Source of the DNA: Entamoeba invadens IP1
Lineage: Eukaryota; Evosea; Mastigamoebida; Endamoebidae
Direction of reading: 5' to 3'
Assembly: GCF_000330505.1 (NCBI RefSeq)
Contig: NW_004191777.1
Coordinates: 378,214 to 442,213, forward strand
DNA length: 64,000 nucleotides
Below, piece after piece: positions 44,606 through 53,462 of the stretch. The translations under genes were made by a program, and so were the position numbers. The notes under the pieces were generated by a model, which saw only the letters and a list, made by a program, of their open reading frames with translations, searched no databases and had not been told where the DNA came from. Position 1 is the first letter of the stretch. Each line of letters starts with the position of its first letter.

Positions 44606-45805
44606 TTAATGCGCAACAGTGGATTTTCCAAGGTCTTTCTTGAAGACCAACTTAACAACAATGATTTCTTTGCATGGGAAAGTGTTTGGTTCGACGCTTC
44701 TTACGAACATTTGAGCACCTCTCCCAGTAGTTTCATTGTAACTATCAGTGAAATCCTTGTGTATAATGCACTGTTCTTTGTCTTTCTTGATAGTGAAGAA
44801 GTTATGAACACCAACGACATTTTCGCTGTCGTCGTTGTCAAAGAATCGCAAAGTCTTCTTGCAGTCGTCGCAGACGTATCTGATTGGTTCGTGGTCATAT
44901 GGGTTGACAAATGAAAAAGCGAACGACTTTCTATCATTTTCAACGTATTGTCCCTTCTTGATTTCGGGAAGAGCGGTGGATGTGTATGACCCGAAGATGT
45001 AAGGCCCCGAGTGAACAAACAGGATAATCGAACTGTTTCCTTCGACGCATTTGTTGAAGGTGTTAGCATCGAAATCGTCGGTCTCACTGTCGTACAAGAC
45101 TTCAGCACACGCCTTTCCAGTCCACAATTTGAACAAGTCCCAATTCGACTCACTCCCACACAATCTGATTTTCAATTTCTTCTCTTTCTCTTCGGGTGTT
45201 GGTGATTTCATAAGTGGTGGTGATGCTACTCTTTCTTCTTCTTTTCTTTTTCTTTCGGCCTCTTCTTCTTCAGCCTTTTTCTTTTTACGAGCCGCTTCTT
45301 CAGCTTCCATCTCTTCGATCTTGGCACGTCTTCGGCGCTCAGCCTCTTGAGCTTCCATTTCCTCAACTTGTGCTCTTCTTTTTCGTTCAGCTTCCTCGGC
45401 TTCCATTTCCTCAATCTTAGCACGTCTGCGTCTTTCGGATTCTTCGGCTTCCATTCGCTCTATCTCAGCTTTGTGGATGCGCTCTTCCTCTTGTTTTTTT
45501 AACTCAGTAAGATCCTCGACAATTTCTGTTAACCATGGGTAATACCACCAATCACGTACATCGGATTTTGTAACAAAGTCGTGCTCACGAGTACCTATGA
45601 CTTCTTCTTGTCTGAGGTCGGTGTGATTATTGACGTCTCTGACTACATAACTCCAAACCAAGTGTTGTGGAGGTGTGAATTTAAAGTCACCAGTCCAAAA
45701 TCCACCTTCTTGTGAAGTAAGAGGCACCTCACCACCTTTGTCAAAGACTACATAAAGCGTCTCATTTGGTTTTGTGATGTAATGAATTTTAAAGCTGATG
45801 CTCAT
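44606..45805 (-). CDS. Starch-binding-like (CBM20) / coiled-coil / TLDc protein
   Basis: The protein has 399 residues. The N-terminus (about 1-95) resembles a CBM20 starch-binding module: FKIHYITKPNETLYVVFDKG, GGFWTGDFKF, LVWSYVVRD. A highly charged helix follows (about 98-192). It contains four 16-residue repeats of the type AKIEEMEAEEAERRRR at about 113-176. The C-terminal ~190 residues resemble a TLDc domain: LYDSETDDFDANTF, ILFVHSGPYIFGSYTS, RKSFAFSFVNPY. TLDc proteins are numerous in Entamoeba; in animals they act in oxidative-stress resistance and V-ATPase binding. The fusion suggests targeting a TLDc module to glycogen. It is a single exon. Confidence 0.72.
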   Translation of the reverse strand: MSISFKIHYITKPNETLYVVFDKGGEVPLTSQEGGFWTGDFKFTPPQHLVWSYVVRDVNNHTDLRQEEVIGTREHDFVTKSDVRDWWYYPWLTEIVEDLTELKKQEEERIHKAEIERMEAEESERRRRAKIEEMEAEEAERKRRAQVEEMEAQEAERRRRAKIEEMEAEEAARKKKKAEEEEAERKRKEEERVASPPLMKSPTPEEKEKKLKIRLCGSESNWDLFKLWTGKACAEVLYDSETDDFDANTFNKCVEGNSSIILFVHSGPYIFGSYTSTALPEIKKGQYVENDRKSFAFSFVNPYDHEPIRYVCDDCKKTLRFFDNDDSENVVGVHNFFTIKKDKEQCIIHKDFTDSYNETTGRGAQMFVRSVEPNTFPCKEIIVVKLVFKKDLGKSTVAH

Positions 45806-46702
45806 GAAATGAATTGAGAGTCTTTCCTGACTCCTCTTTTTATAATACCAACAACGTGTCGTGCGGTTTTATTGGACCGTTTTTGAGAACTCATTTGGCT
45901 GTCTTCTTATTCCTTACCATAATTAGTATTCATTCGATTTATTGTGTTATGTATGGACAAATCCAGTCTCTTTCAACCAAATGTTGTCTCTAAACATCCA
46001 AATCTCATTTCTACATTATATTAACTATATAAAGTAAACTTAAGAATTAATTAATCGATCAAAGGCCTCTTTTTATGTAAACTAATTTTAGTTTAATTTA
46101 TTCCAATTATGGACAAGTTATTATTATCAAAATACCCGCTTTTCAGGTGTGTTATGCCATATAAAATGGTGTGAAAATAAAAAAAGAAGTATTGTGCAGA
46201 TTGTTGGAAAAAAAGATCAAAACTGGTTGTTTTCCGGTTTTCAGTTCGTTTTTTCAAAGGAAGATTTCGAAAGAATTTATTTGAACAATAATTTATTTTT
46301 TAAATTTCGTTTTGAATTTTCTCTTTTTAAGATCAGGTCAAGTCAGCCTTTTGATCACAACTTTTGGTGTTTCTTTTTTAAAACTGTTGTGACGGAGCAA
46401 TAAGTGGTATCCTTATTAACAAATACGCAAAGATAACATTTGAATAACATGCAAAGACTTGGAATACACAAATTATTCTTTTGTCAATTAAAAAATTTTC
46501 AAGTAAAAAAATGAAATATTCATTTTATTTTCCATAAATTCCCAGACTTTTCAAATAAGACATGGACTTTTTTGGTTACAGTTCATAATCAAAGTTGGCG
46601 CTTTGTTTATGTTTGTTTGACGAGTTTCAAGAGAACTGTTTAAACAAAAAATGAGTAATTCACGTCACACTCAATTAACACACATTTCACAAAGTATGTT
46701 TT
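45806..46702. other. Intergenic segment with a weak ORF
   Basis: An 84-codon frame (46149-46403, plus) reads KDQNWLFSGFQFVFSKEDFE but has no ATG start and no recognised domain. It may be a decayed exon. The rest shows no feature. Confidence 0.4.
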
Positions 46703-48171
46703 TCAAGCATATGTACTCACAAATTTTGGGAACGGTAGCTTTCTTAGAAACTGATGAAACGTAAATGTCTTCTGTTTGAATTGTTCGGACTTCATTTCCT
46801 TCTCATCGATGAGTGCTATTTCGCACTTGGTTATATCTTCCGTTTCTACAACACCCCCTTCCTTTCTTTTGAATCTTTTGCTTCTATTAAAAAATATAAA
46901 AAAGTCATTCAGAACAAACTGATATCAAAATCATCTTCACCTCTCTGTTCAGTGGCTTCAGTTGGAATATTCTCGAAAAGAAGAATTTCTTTCCTTTAAG
47001 TTGTGGGATGATTCTTTCTTCGCACAATGATTCGCTCCCAATTACAGCAGCAACGGGGAGTATGCAGATCCCTCTCAAAAGTGCAATAATCAGTGTTTTT
47101 GTGATCTTTTTGTGTACCACAACATGGGTCACTTTTTCATCGAAAGTGTCACTGTATTCCCACCCCTTGTTTATGATCGCTATTTTCAACTTCGCCTTAA
47201 TAGACTCTGCTATCCCACTAACTGCGACAACTCTTGTTGTGTCATGTGGATGCGGAACAACTTGACTAGGAATTTCTTCGACAATTTGTTCTTCGACGTC
47301 GCACACTTCGTTTTCATGTTTAATTGGGGAATAATCTTCTCGAAGACTTTTTGGCAATTTTGGCGGTTTAACCATTTCTTCGTTGTTATCTTCTTCGACA
47401 ATTATGCTTTCTCCATTCATTTCGTGGTGTTCGCTTTTTTCAACTTTTTGTGAATTAATTTTACCGGAACTGTGTTGTTCGTCATCACACATTTCCATCT
47501 TCTCGACACTTGTTTTCTCTGTCTTTTCGGCTATTTCGAGTTTCGTTTGTTGTGTGAAATATGGTACGCGTTGCTCTTGATGAACACTTGTTTGGCACGA
47601 TATGTCATTCACAAAAGGTTCGTCCCCCGCAGTCACCTCTTCCTTTCTTTTGATTTCAGAGAGCGACAATTCAGATTGGTTTAAAGTCTTTTCAGTGACT
47701 CGGAGTGCATACGTTATGTCCACAAAGTTTTTGTATAATCCTTCTATTTTCTATGTCATGAGTAATTAATAAGAACTTAAAAATGAACTACTACAGTGTA
47801 CTCTAATTCTTATATTGAAAACAACAAACACTAATCGCCTCTAATAAAGTCTTTTCCTCAAGCATCTTCTCTGTGATCGTATTAATTGACTTCTGCAATT
47901 CTTTATTTTGGACTTCGAGCTTCTGTTTCTCCTCTACTCGTTGGTTGACATCATTCATCCAGGACTGTTTACTCGTCTCAAGTTCCTTCTTTAATTTTTC
48001 GTTCTGTGTTTTTAAGTCGGTGTTGTCTTGATTATTTGCTTCTTCAGTCTTTTGCAGAAGCTGTTGAAGAATCACTTTTAAATTCTCATTCTCGTCTGAC
48101 AGCGCTTTGTACTTTTCTTTGTAATATTTCAGCTCCTCGGACGTGTTTTTGAAGAAGAGTGGATTACTCAT
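46703..48171 (-). CDS. Coiled-coil and BRCT protein with apparent frame breaks
   Basis: Exon 1 (47830-48171) encodes a coiled coil starting MSNPLFFKNTSEELKYYKEK. A 79-nt intron (47751-47829, GTTTGT...TAG) joins it in phase 0 to KIEGLYKNFVDITYAL. A long acidic linker and a BRCT-like domain (VVAVSGIAESIKAKLKIA, FDEKVTHVVVHKK, ALLRGICILP) come next. Near 46990 the coding-like text shifts frame to ENIPTEATEQRGEDDFDI. After a short GTTTGT...TAG intron (about 46888-46923) it continues as KEGGVVETEDITKCEIAL to a stop at 46703-46705, again needing a one-base adjustment. BRCT proteins act in DNA repair and the cell cycle. Whether the breaks are real is unresolved. Confidence 0.6.
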
Positions 48172-48259
48172 TTATCTTTTTGAGTTTAATTTTGTTCAAT
48201 AGAAAACCTCAATTTAATTACAGTTCTGTCAAAAAAGATAAGAAAAATACGAATTTGTT

Positions 48260-48868
48260 TCAATTGAATGCAATAGGAGGAATAAAGACGGTCTCAAGTC
48301 TCTTCATAGATTTCATCGACTGTGCGAGGTATACGTAATACTCCTTTCCAAGTTGTTCAATTTCATTTTTACCATACAAAATGCCAGAGACCATAACCGC
48401 TTCAATTTTTGGGAAGCTAGGGAGTTGGAATTTCTCGTTCTGATTCTCGACGGTCGAGCTTTTTTTAGTATTACCCAGGACGACGGAAATGAGTTGATTA
48501 GAATTGAGTACATCAGTCATGAAATTGGCGGCCATCACTCTACAGTACTTCGACTTAATCCTTTGGTGGAGATTCTTTGACTTGGTGTTGCAGACTGCTT
48601 TCATGCAACTGTCTTCGCTGAACAAATTCTCACTGAAGATGATGTTACCAGAAGGGTCATATATAATAGAAATTGGCACGTGCGACATACGCTTGCATTG
48701 TGTTTTGGTCGGTTTTCTGATGACAAAGCTGTACCCAAAGCTGCACAAAACATACATAAAGAATGCCATGATCTTCGTCTGAGTTTCCTCTGAACGGTAC
48801 TTCTCAGCATTCTTCTCGTCCTTCGACTTAGGTATGTGGAGTGAGCCTTCGGGGTGTTGGGGAAGCAT
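48260..48868 (-). CDS. Protein of unknown function, 202 residues
   Basis: The start is the ATG at 48868 (MLPQHPEGSLHIPKSKDE); the frame upstream is open only from a TTG. The middle section has FFMYVLCSFGYSFVIRKP and SHVPISIIYDPSGNIIFSE. The tail is regular alpha/beta text ending FIPPIAFN. There is no signal peptide, and the one hydrophobic stretch is too short and mixed to be a clear membrane helix. No family was recognised. Composition and length support a real gene. Confidence 0.65.
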   Translation of the reverse strand: MLPQHPEGSLHIPKSKDEKNAEKYRSEETQTKIMAFFMYVLCSFGYSFVIRKPTKTQCKRMSHVPISIIYDPSGNIIFSENLFSEDSCMKAVCNTKSKNLHQRIKSKYCRVMAANFMTDVLNSNQLISVVLGNTKKSSTVENQNEKFQLPSFPKIEAVMVSGILYGKNEIEQLGKEYYVYLAQSMKSMKRLETVFIPPIAFN

Positions 48869-49618
48869 AATTTTTCTCTGTGGATTTTGGAATATCAAGT
48901 CGAAGTTCTCTTTTTTATACCAAAACCCCAAACACTTTTCTTGAGTCTTTACTATTTATAGGAAAGTTGAGGTCGTTTTATAGTTTTTATAACTTTCGTG
49001 GAAATAAGAACATTCGACCAAATCATATTATATTATACCCGTTTTTTATACAATTTTAAGTGGCATATTATATCAAAAAAAACAAATAATAAAGTCGTTT
49101 TTTTAGTTGCAATATAACTGTTTTTTGCTCTAAATTATCGGGATATCTATTGATTTTTAAATATCACTGTTTTGATATTGATGATTTTTGTTTTTTCTTC
49201 TAAATATTTTATATTTCTTTTTTTGTGAGCGAAACAAAGAACTTGATTTTGATTTATTAAAAATTATGTTAAAAACTCATTGATTGTGAATTAAATTGTT
49301 TTTTAAACGACTAATAAGTGTCGGGTATCGTCACAAATAGCATTTTATTAATTGTATAGTCAGTCTAACAACGTTATCTGCTTGGAAACGTTATCTGGTA
49401 CTTTTTTGACCAAACCAAGTGGATAATTTCGGAAACCATTCTAAAAAACCCATCCCATTGTTCCAATTTTTTTCACATTTTTTTGTGTTTTTACCCAATT
49501 CCCATTTTTTGTACAAAAATACAACCATTTTATTTTGATCAGATAACGTTGTTAGACTGACTCTAGTTACTCTTAAAACAAAATAGTCTTTTTTAAATTT
49601 ACTTAAAAAACTGCTCTT
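48869..49618. other. AT-rich intergenic segment carrying a MITE
   Basis: About 750 AT-rich bases without coding sequence. The inverted-repeat element at 49358-49562 lies inside. Confidence 0.6.
49358..49562. mobile_element. MITE-like element with perfect 23-bp terminal inverted repeats
   Basis: The left end 49358-49380 (AGTCAGTCTAACAACG, then TTATCTG) is the exact reverse complement of the right end 49540-49562. Total length is 205 bp, with no coding capacity. A second copy of AACGTTATCTG sits 17 bp inside the left end (about 49387-49397). No unambiguous target duplication is visible. The size, perfect TIRs and lack of genes fit a non-autonomous DNA transposon. Confidence 0.85.
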
Positions 49619-49909
49619 TTATTCACAGCAGCTGTAAAAACCCTTTTCAAATCCAAGGATATAAATTTGAGCAAATGAACCAAGTGCCACAGTGACAAGT
49701 AAATCTATTTTCCATTTTTTTTTCTGATACGTTTCCTTTGTCAATCCGTTATGGTATGCTTTTACACCTTCAGCTTCCGCACAAGCGAAACCTAGTCCTG
49801 CACAAGCAATAATTAATGAGGCAATTTCTGCCATAATACTGAAAAGCGAGTTTGCTGCTTTATATCTCAAGATTTGTGAACTTAACACGCAAAACATTGT
49901 TAAACTCAT
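49619..49909 (-). CDS. Small membrane protein, 96 residues
   Basis: Starts MSLTMFCVLSSQILRYKA. One hydrophobic segment is at about 25-43 (MAEIASLIIACAGLGFACAEA) and a second, weaker one at about 70-85 (LVTVALGSFAQIYILG), with a basic loop YQKKKWK between them. It ends CCE. The small-residue-rich helix AGLGFACAEA resembles helices of proteolipid-type membrane subunits, but no assignment is justified. Confidence 0.5.
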   Translation of the reverse strand: MSLTMFCVLSSQILRYKAANSLFSIMAEIASLIIACAGLGFACAEAEGVKAYHNGLTKETYQKKKWKIDLLVTVALGSFAQIYILGFEKGFYSCCE

Positions 49910-50561
49910 TTTATAATTTGATTGAATGAATTTAACTCGCTATATGTTATTACACCGAAGAGAAAGGACGGACATGGGGAAGAAGTTCGGAAAATGGGCC
50001 AACGGACTTCCTTGTGGTTTAGGGATGTCCCCCGCTATAAAGGACGTCTTCCAGTATTTAAAGACATTATTTCTATTTTTTTCGTGTCTACAGTGTTTTT
50101 AAAACTATTCAACGAGTTATATTTTTATTATTAATTTATTATCAAATACTATAATTATTAAAAATAAAAATTTATTTCGAACAAACGCTAAATTATAAAA
50201 AATTTTATTATAAATTAATGGTTTTAATAAAATAATTTGTAATTGAATTAGTTTTTCAAAGTGACTCAAAGATTGTGAGTCAAAATGTGAAATGAAAAAA
50301 AATGAATTATTTGTTTTGGCTTATTATCCCGAACTTCATCCCCATGTCTGTCTATTCTCTTTACTCCAATTAATTATTAATTATATAACATTTTATATTA
50401 TATTATATTATATTATATTATATTATATTATATTATATTATATTATATTATATTATATTATATTATATTATATTATATTATATTATATTATATTATATTA
50501 TATTATATTATATTATATTAATAAAAAAAATATAAAAAATAAATAAATGATGGGAATAATT
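49910..50561. other. Intergenic segment with a short GC-richer frame and microsatellite
   Basis: At 49974-50102 (plus) a 42-codon frame begins MGKKFGKWANGLPCGLGMSP. It is richer in GC than its surroundings and may be a tiny gene or a decayed exon. The rest is AT-rich and ends in the pentanucleotide array. Confidence 0.4.
50394..50520. repeat. Pentanucleotide microsatellite (ATATT)n
   Basis: An uninterrupted 5-base repeat with unit ATATT, about 25 copies, lies 42 bp from the 3' end of the ANTH-like gene. It produces a spurious open frame of repeating Tyr/Ile/Leu residues on the plus strand. Confidence 0.97.
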
Positions 50562-51428
50562 CTAATTTAAAAGTAAAATATTAACAATTCCAGCAGTCTC
50601 ATCATCTCCAAGTCTAGAACTGTCGTATTTAATACCCTTTGAAGCCAGTGGGAACTTTTTGATAAACGAAGAGAACTTAGTAACACTTTTCTTGTATTCT
50701 GTGATTTGTGGAATTCGGTTTAGTTGTCCTTTGTCTTCGTTCTTCTTTTTCATTTCAGTTTTAATAAAAAGAAGCTGTTTTTGGCATGAAGATGCACGTT
50801 CAGTATTGAGTATACTTTCATTCAAAAGCGACTTGTAGTTGTCCAAATTGAGAACAAGTTCATACAAACAGACCATATCTTTAATACAAAGTTCACACGC
50901 CTTTTGAAGGTAACTGTTTTCTGCTCCACTTTTAATCTTTTGCATTACGAAGTCATTTATTATTCCAAAAAGGTATAAAACATCCTTCTCAAAGTCTTCG
51001 CAAAACCGTGGTGTTCTAAATTGTTGTGGAATCACTTCTCCTCTGTTGATTGCAAAAGACCCATTCAAAAATTCATATTTTCTTCTTAGTGACTCCTCAG
51101 TCAATAGAATTTCATCATATATATGTTCCCAATAAACCAGTTTGGTTGACTGGACAAGAAACTCAGCATCCATTTTTTCATTTCCAAAAGACTCAATTTG
51201 TGAAAATATTGTTGACTCTTCCAATTGTGATAGAGTGTGCAACAAAATCAACGCCTTGAACCTTCTGAGGACATCTTTTTCTTTTAGAACCTTGACTATT
51301 TTTGAAGCAATAGTTCTAATTTCATTCTTCTTGGTGCATCTTTTGAAATACTCGAGACAGTCCTTTTCATGAAGTTCAGTGGTCGCAAAGTAGTACTCAA
51401 TAGAGTAATGTAATTCAATAAAGTTCAT
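50562..51428 (-). CDS. ANTH-domain-like protein (candidate clathrin adaptor)
   Basis: The ORF codes for 288 residues, all predicted helical. The N-terminal part follows the ANTH/AP180 pattern: an early helix with ELHEKDCLEYFKRCT, then a basic helix and DVLRRFKALILLHTLSQ, which is like the AP180 'R-x-x-KALIxxH-xL' helix. A later segment, FEKDVLYLFGIINDFVMQKI, continues the solenoid. ANTH proteins bind PI(4,5)P2 and clathrin during endocytosis. The lipid-binding lysine cluster of AP180 is not obvious and no clathrin box was seen in the short tail. Identification is tentative. Confidence 0.5.
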   Translation of the reverse strand: MNFIELHYSIEYYFATTELHEKDCLEYFKRCTKKNEIRTIASKIVKVLKEKDVLRRFKALILLHTLSQLEESTIFSQIESFGNEKMDAEFLVQSTKLVYWEHIYDEILLTEESLRRKYEFLNGSFAINRGEVIPQQFRTPRFCEDFEKDVLYLFGIINDFVMQKIKSGAENSYLQKACELCIKDMVCLYELVLNLDNYKSLLNESILNTERASSCQKQLLFIKTEMKKKNEDKGQLNRIPQITEYKKSVTKFSSFIKKFPLASKGIKYDSSRLGDDETAGIVNILLLN

Positions 51429-52450
51429 TTGATGATTTAGTTAAAGAGAAACCCATTTATATACCCAATTTTTCGAATTATTTATCAAAGACCTTTTTCA
51501 TAATTTGTCTCAATCAAACTGTGACTTTTCAACCCTTTTTAGCCAACTTTTCGCATTTTTTGAATTCCATGCGTGAATCAAAATAATTATTCTTCTGCCA
51601 TACTTCTGTAAAAAATTTAAAATTTTTTCTTAATGTTAAATTATAAAAATTAAGAAAATATTAGGTAAAGCAATTGTATTTATAGAAAAATTGTTATTTT
51701 TTCGAAAAAAGTTGTGGATATCAACTACGTTCGAAAGTTCTTCTTGTTTCAAAGTCATACAATAAGAAAGAGAAAAAATAAATCATGTACAATTATCAAC
51801 AAAAGGCCTTTTTTAGAGAACTTTTCTAAGACGTTTTTAATGGAGAACTTCAGAAGAATCTTCTGTTTTAGTTTGTTTTTGTTTTTTTTACCTTGTTGAA
51901 AAAAATGTTATAATCAATTAAATGATAATGCTGTTATATCAGTTTAATTATCTAAACAAAAAAAATGTCAAGTTTCGAATAAGAAATATAATGAAATACT
52001 TTTTTCACAAAATAATACAAATAACACGAAAGGTGGATGAAACAAAATATAATAAAAAACAGAGATAGTAAAAAAAGTCAACAGCGATTGAAAAACATTG
52101 TTATTCAATGTAAGTCAATATCACATTTTTGTTCAACAATTTAAATAAACAATAAGGAAAAAAGTTAACAACGATTAAAAATCGGTCAACCTCAAAGTCA
52201 AAAAGTACTCTGTGTAAAGGTCTTTGGGATGTTGAGTAAAAGAAATTTTTGTTTTATTTTTACAAAAAAGCAAGAAAAATGGATATATATTCTGATTTTA
52301 GTCAGTTGTTTATTATGATGATTTTTTTTATTATTTCTATTAATAATATTTCTATAAAAGTTAATAAACATTAAAAATGAAATATCCATCAATCAAATTA
52401 CAAAATGAAACACATTGTGTTATAATTAAACATTACATAAGAAAGTAAGT
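51429..52450. other. AT-rich intergenic segment
   Basis: About 1 kb of AT-rich sequence upstream of the ANTH-like gene. Open frames here lack recognisable content. Confidence 0.6.
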
Positions 52451-52523
52451 GCCTTCCTAGCTCAGTCGGTAGAGCGTGCGGCTTTTAACCGTAAGGTCGG
52501 GGGTTCGAGCCCCCCGGGGGGCG
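52451..52523 (+). tRNA. tRNA-Lys (anticodon UUU)
   Basis: Full cloverleaf of 73 nt with no intron. The acceptor stem GCCTTCC pairs with GGGGGGC (two G-U pairs). The D arm contains AGTCGGTA. The anticodon stem TGCGG/CCGTA closes the loop CTTTTAA with anticodon TTT. The T arm is GGGGG-TTCGAGC-CCCCC, containing the B box. CCA is not encoded. A T run follows, serving as the Pol III terminator. Confidence 0.96.
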
Positions 52524-52606
52524 TTTTTATTTTTAAGAAGTTTAAACAAAATACAATAAATATAATAAATTTGAATTAATTAGTTAGTTGGTAATTATTT
52601 CAAGAA

Positions 52607-52677
52607 GCATTTGTGGTCTAAGGGCAGAATTCCACCCTTCCAAGGTGGAGATCCGGGTTCGAGTCCCGGCAAATGCA
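52607..52677 (+). tRNA. tRNA-Gly (anticodon UCC)
   Basis: Full cloverleaf of 71 nt with no intron. The acceptor stem GCATTTG pairs with CAAATGC. The anticodon stem CCACC/GGTGG closes the loop CTTCCAA with anticodon TCC. The T loop is TTCGAGT. It is followed by a T-rich terminator and lies 83 bp after tRNA-Lys on the same strand. Confidence 0.96.
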
Positions 52678-53462
52678 TTTTTTGTTTTTATGTTTTTAAT
52701 TTTTTTTGTTTAAAAAACTACTAATTGCTATATTAATAAAAAATAATAACATTTTGATAAACCAAATTATTATTATTTTTTAGAATGTTTAATAATTATT
52801 ATTTTATTATTTTAATTGATTAAGATACTAAATATTTTATAATTTATAATACTATAAAAGATAGTAAGTTTTTTATTTACAAAAATAGAAAATATTTAAA
52901 CAATAAGAAGGTTTTTAAATAATTTTGAATTTTTTTTTCGTTATCTTTTTTTAAAAAAGACTAGGTTGTATTGATTAAGTTTATATGTTGACTTTGTGAT
53001 TTTTCGTTAAAGAAACCACATGTGGATGCCATTAACATTACATGAAAAAACAAGATATAGATAATGTTTAATATGATCAATTATTCAACAAATTGACTTG
53101 AAAACACTTTAATTAAAATGATTTTTGTTGCTAATTTTTACAAATTCCAAAGATTGTGGTAATTAAAATATAACCACATTGAAGAGCCAAGTGTATACCA
53201 GAGATCACAAACGTTCCGTCTTTAAATAACACACTGTTTCTACCAAGCTATTGGATTGTAACATACCGAGTTTTTATAGTAAGATGATAATCTTTGCCTC
53301 GCACAAACTTTTAATAAAATATAATTAATGATTAAATTTTATAGAACTCAATCCTTCAATTATCATTGTTGTATTTTTTCATAAATGTAATAATAGGTGT
53401 TGTATAAAAGAATTACACAAACATAAAACATACAACAGTCATAATTATTGACAAATACATAA
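52678..53462. other. AT-rich intergenic segment
   Basis: About 785 bases without a supported gene. A stretch of higher GC at about 53160-53275 reads on the minus strand as SVLFKDGTFVISGIHLAL without an ATG. It may be a decayed exon. Confidence 0.45.

Noticed and set aside
47112..47453. 113-codon plus-strand frame rich in Phe
   Set aside because: Antisense to the acidic linker and BRCT part of the minus-strand gene.
50292..50546. 84-codon plus-strand open frame
   Set aside because: Mostly the translated ATATT microsatellite (repeating Tyr/Ile/Leu).
51714..51899. 61-codon plus-strand frame
   Set aside because: No ATG-supported gene context, Phe/Lys-rich AT composition, no homology features.
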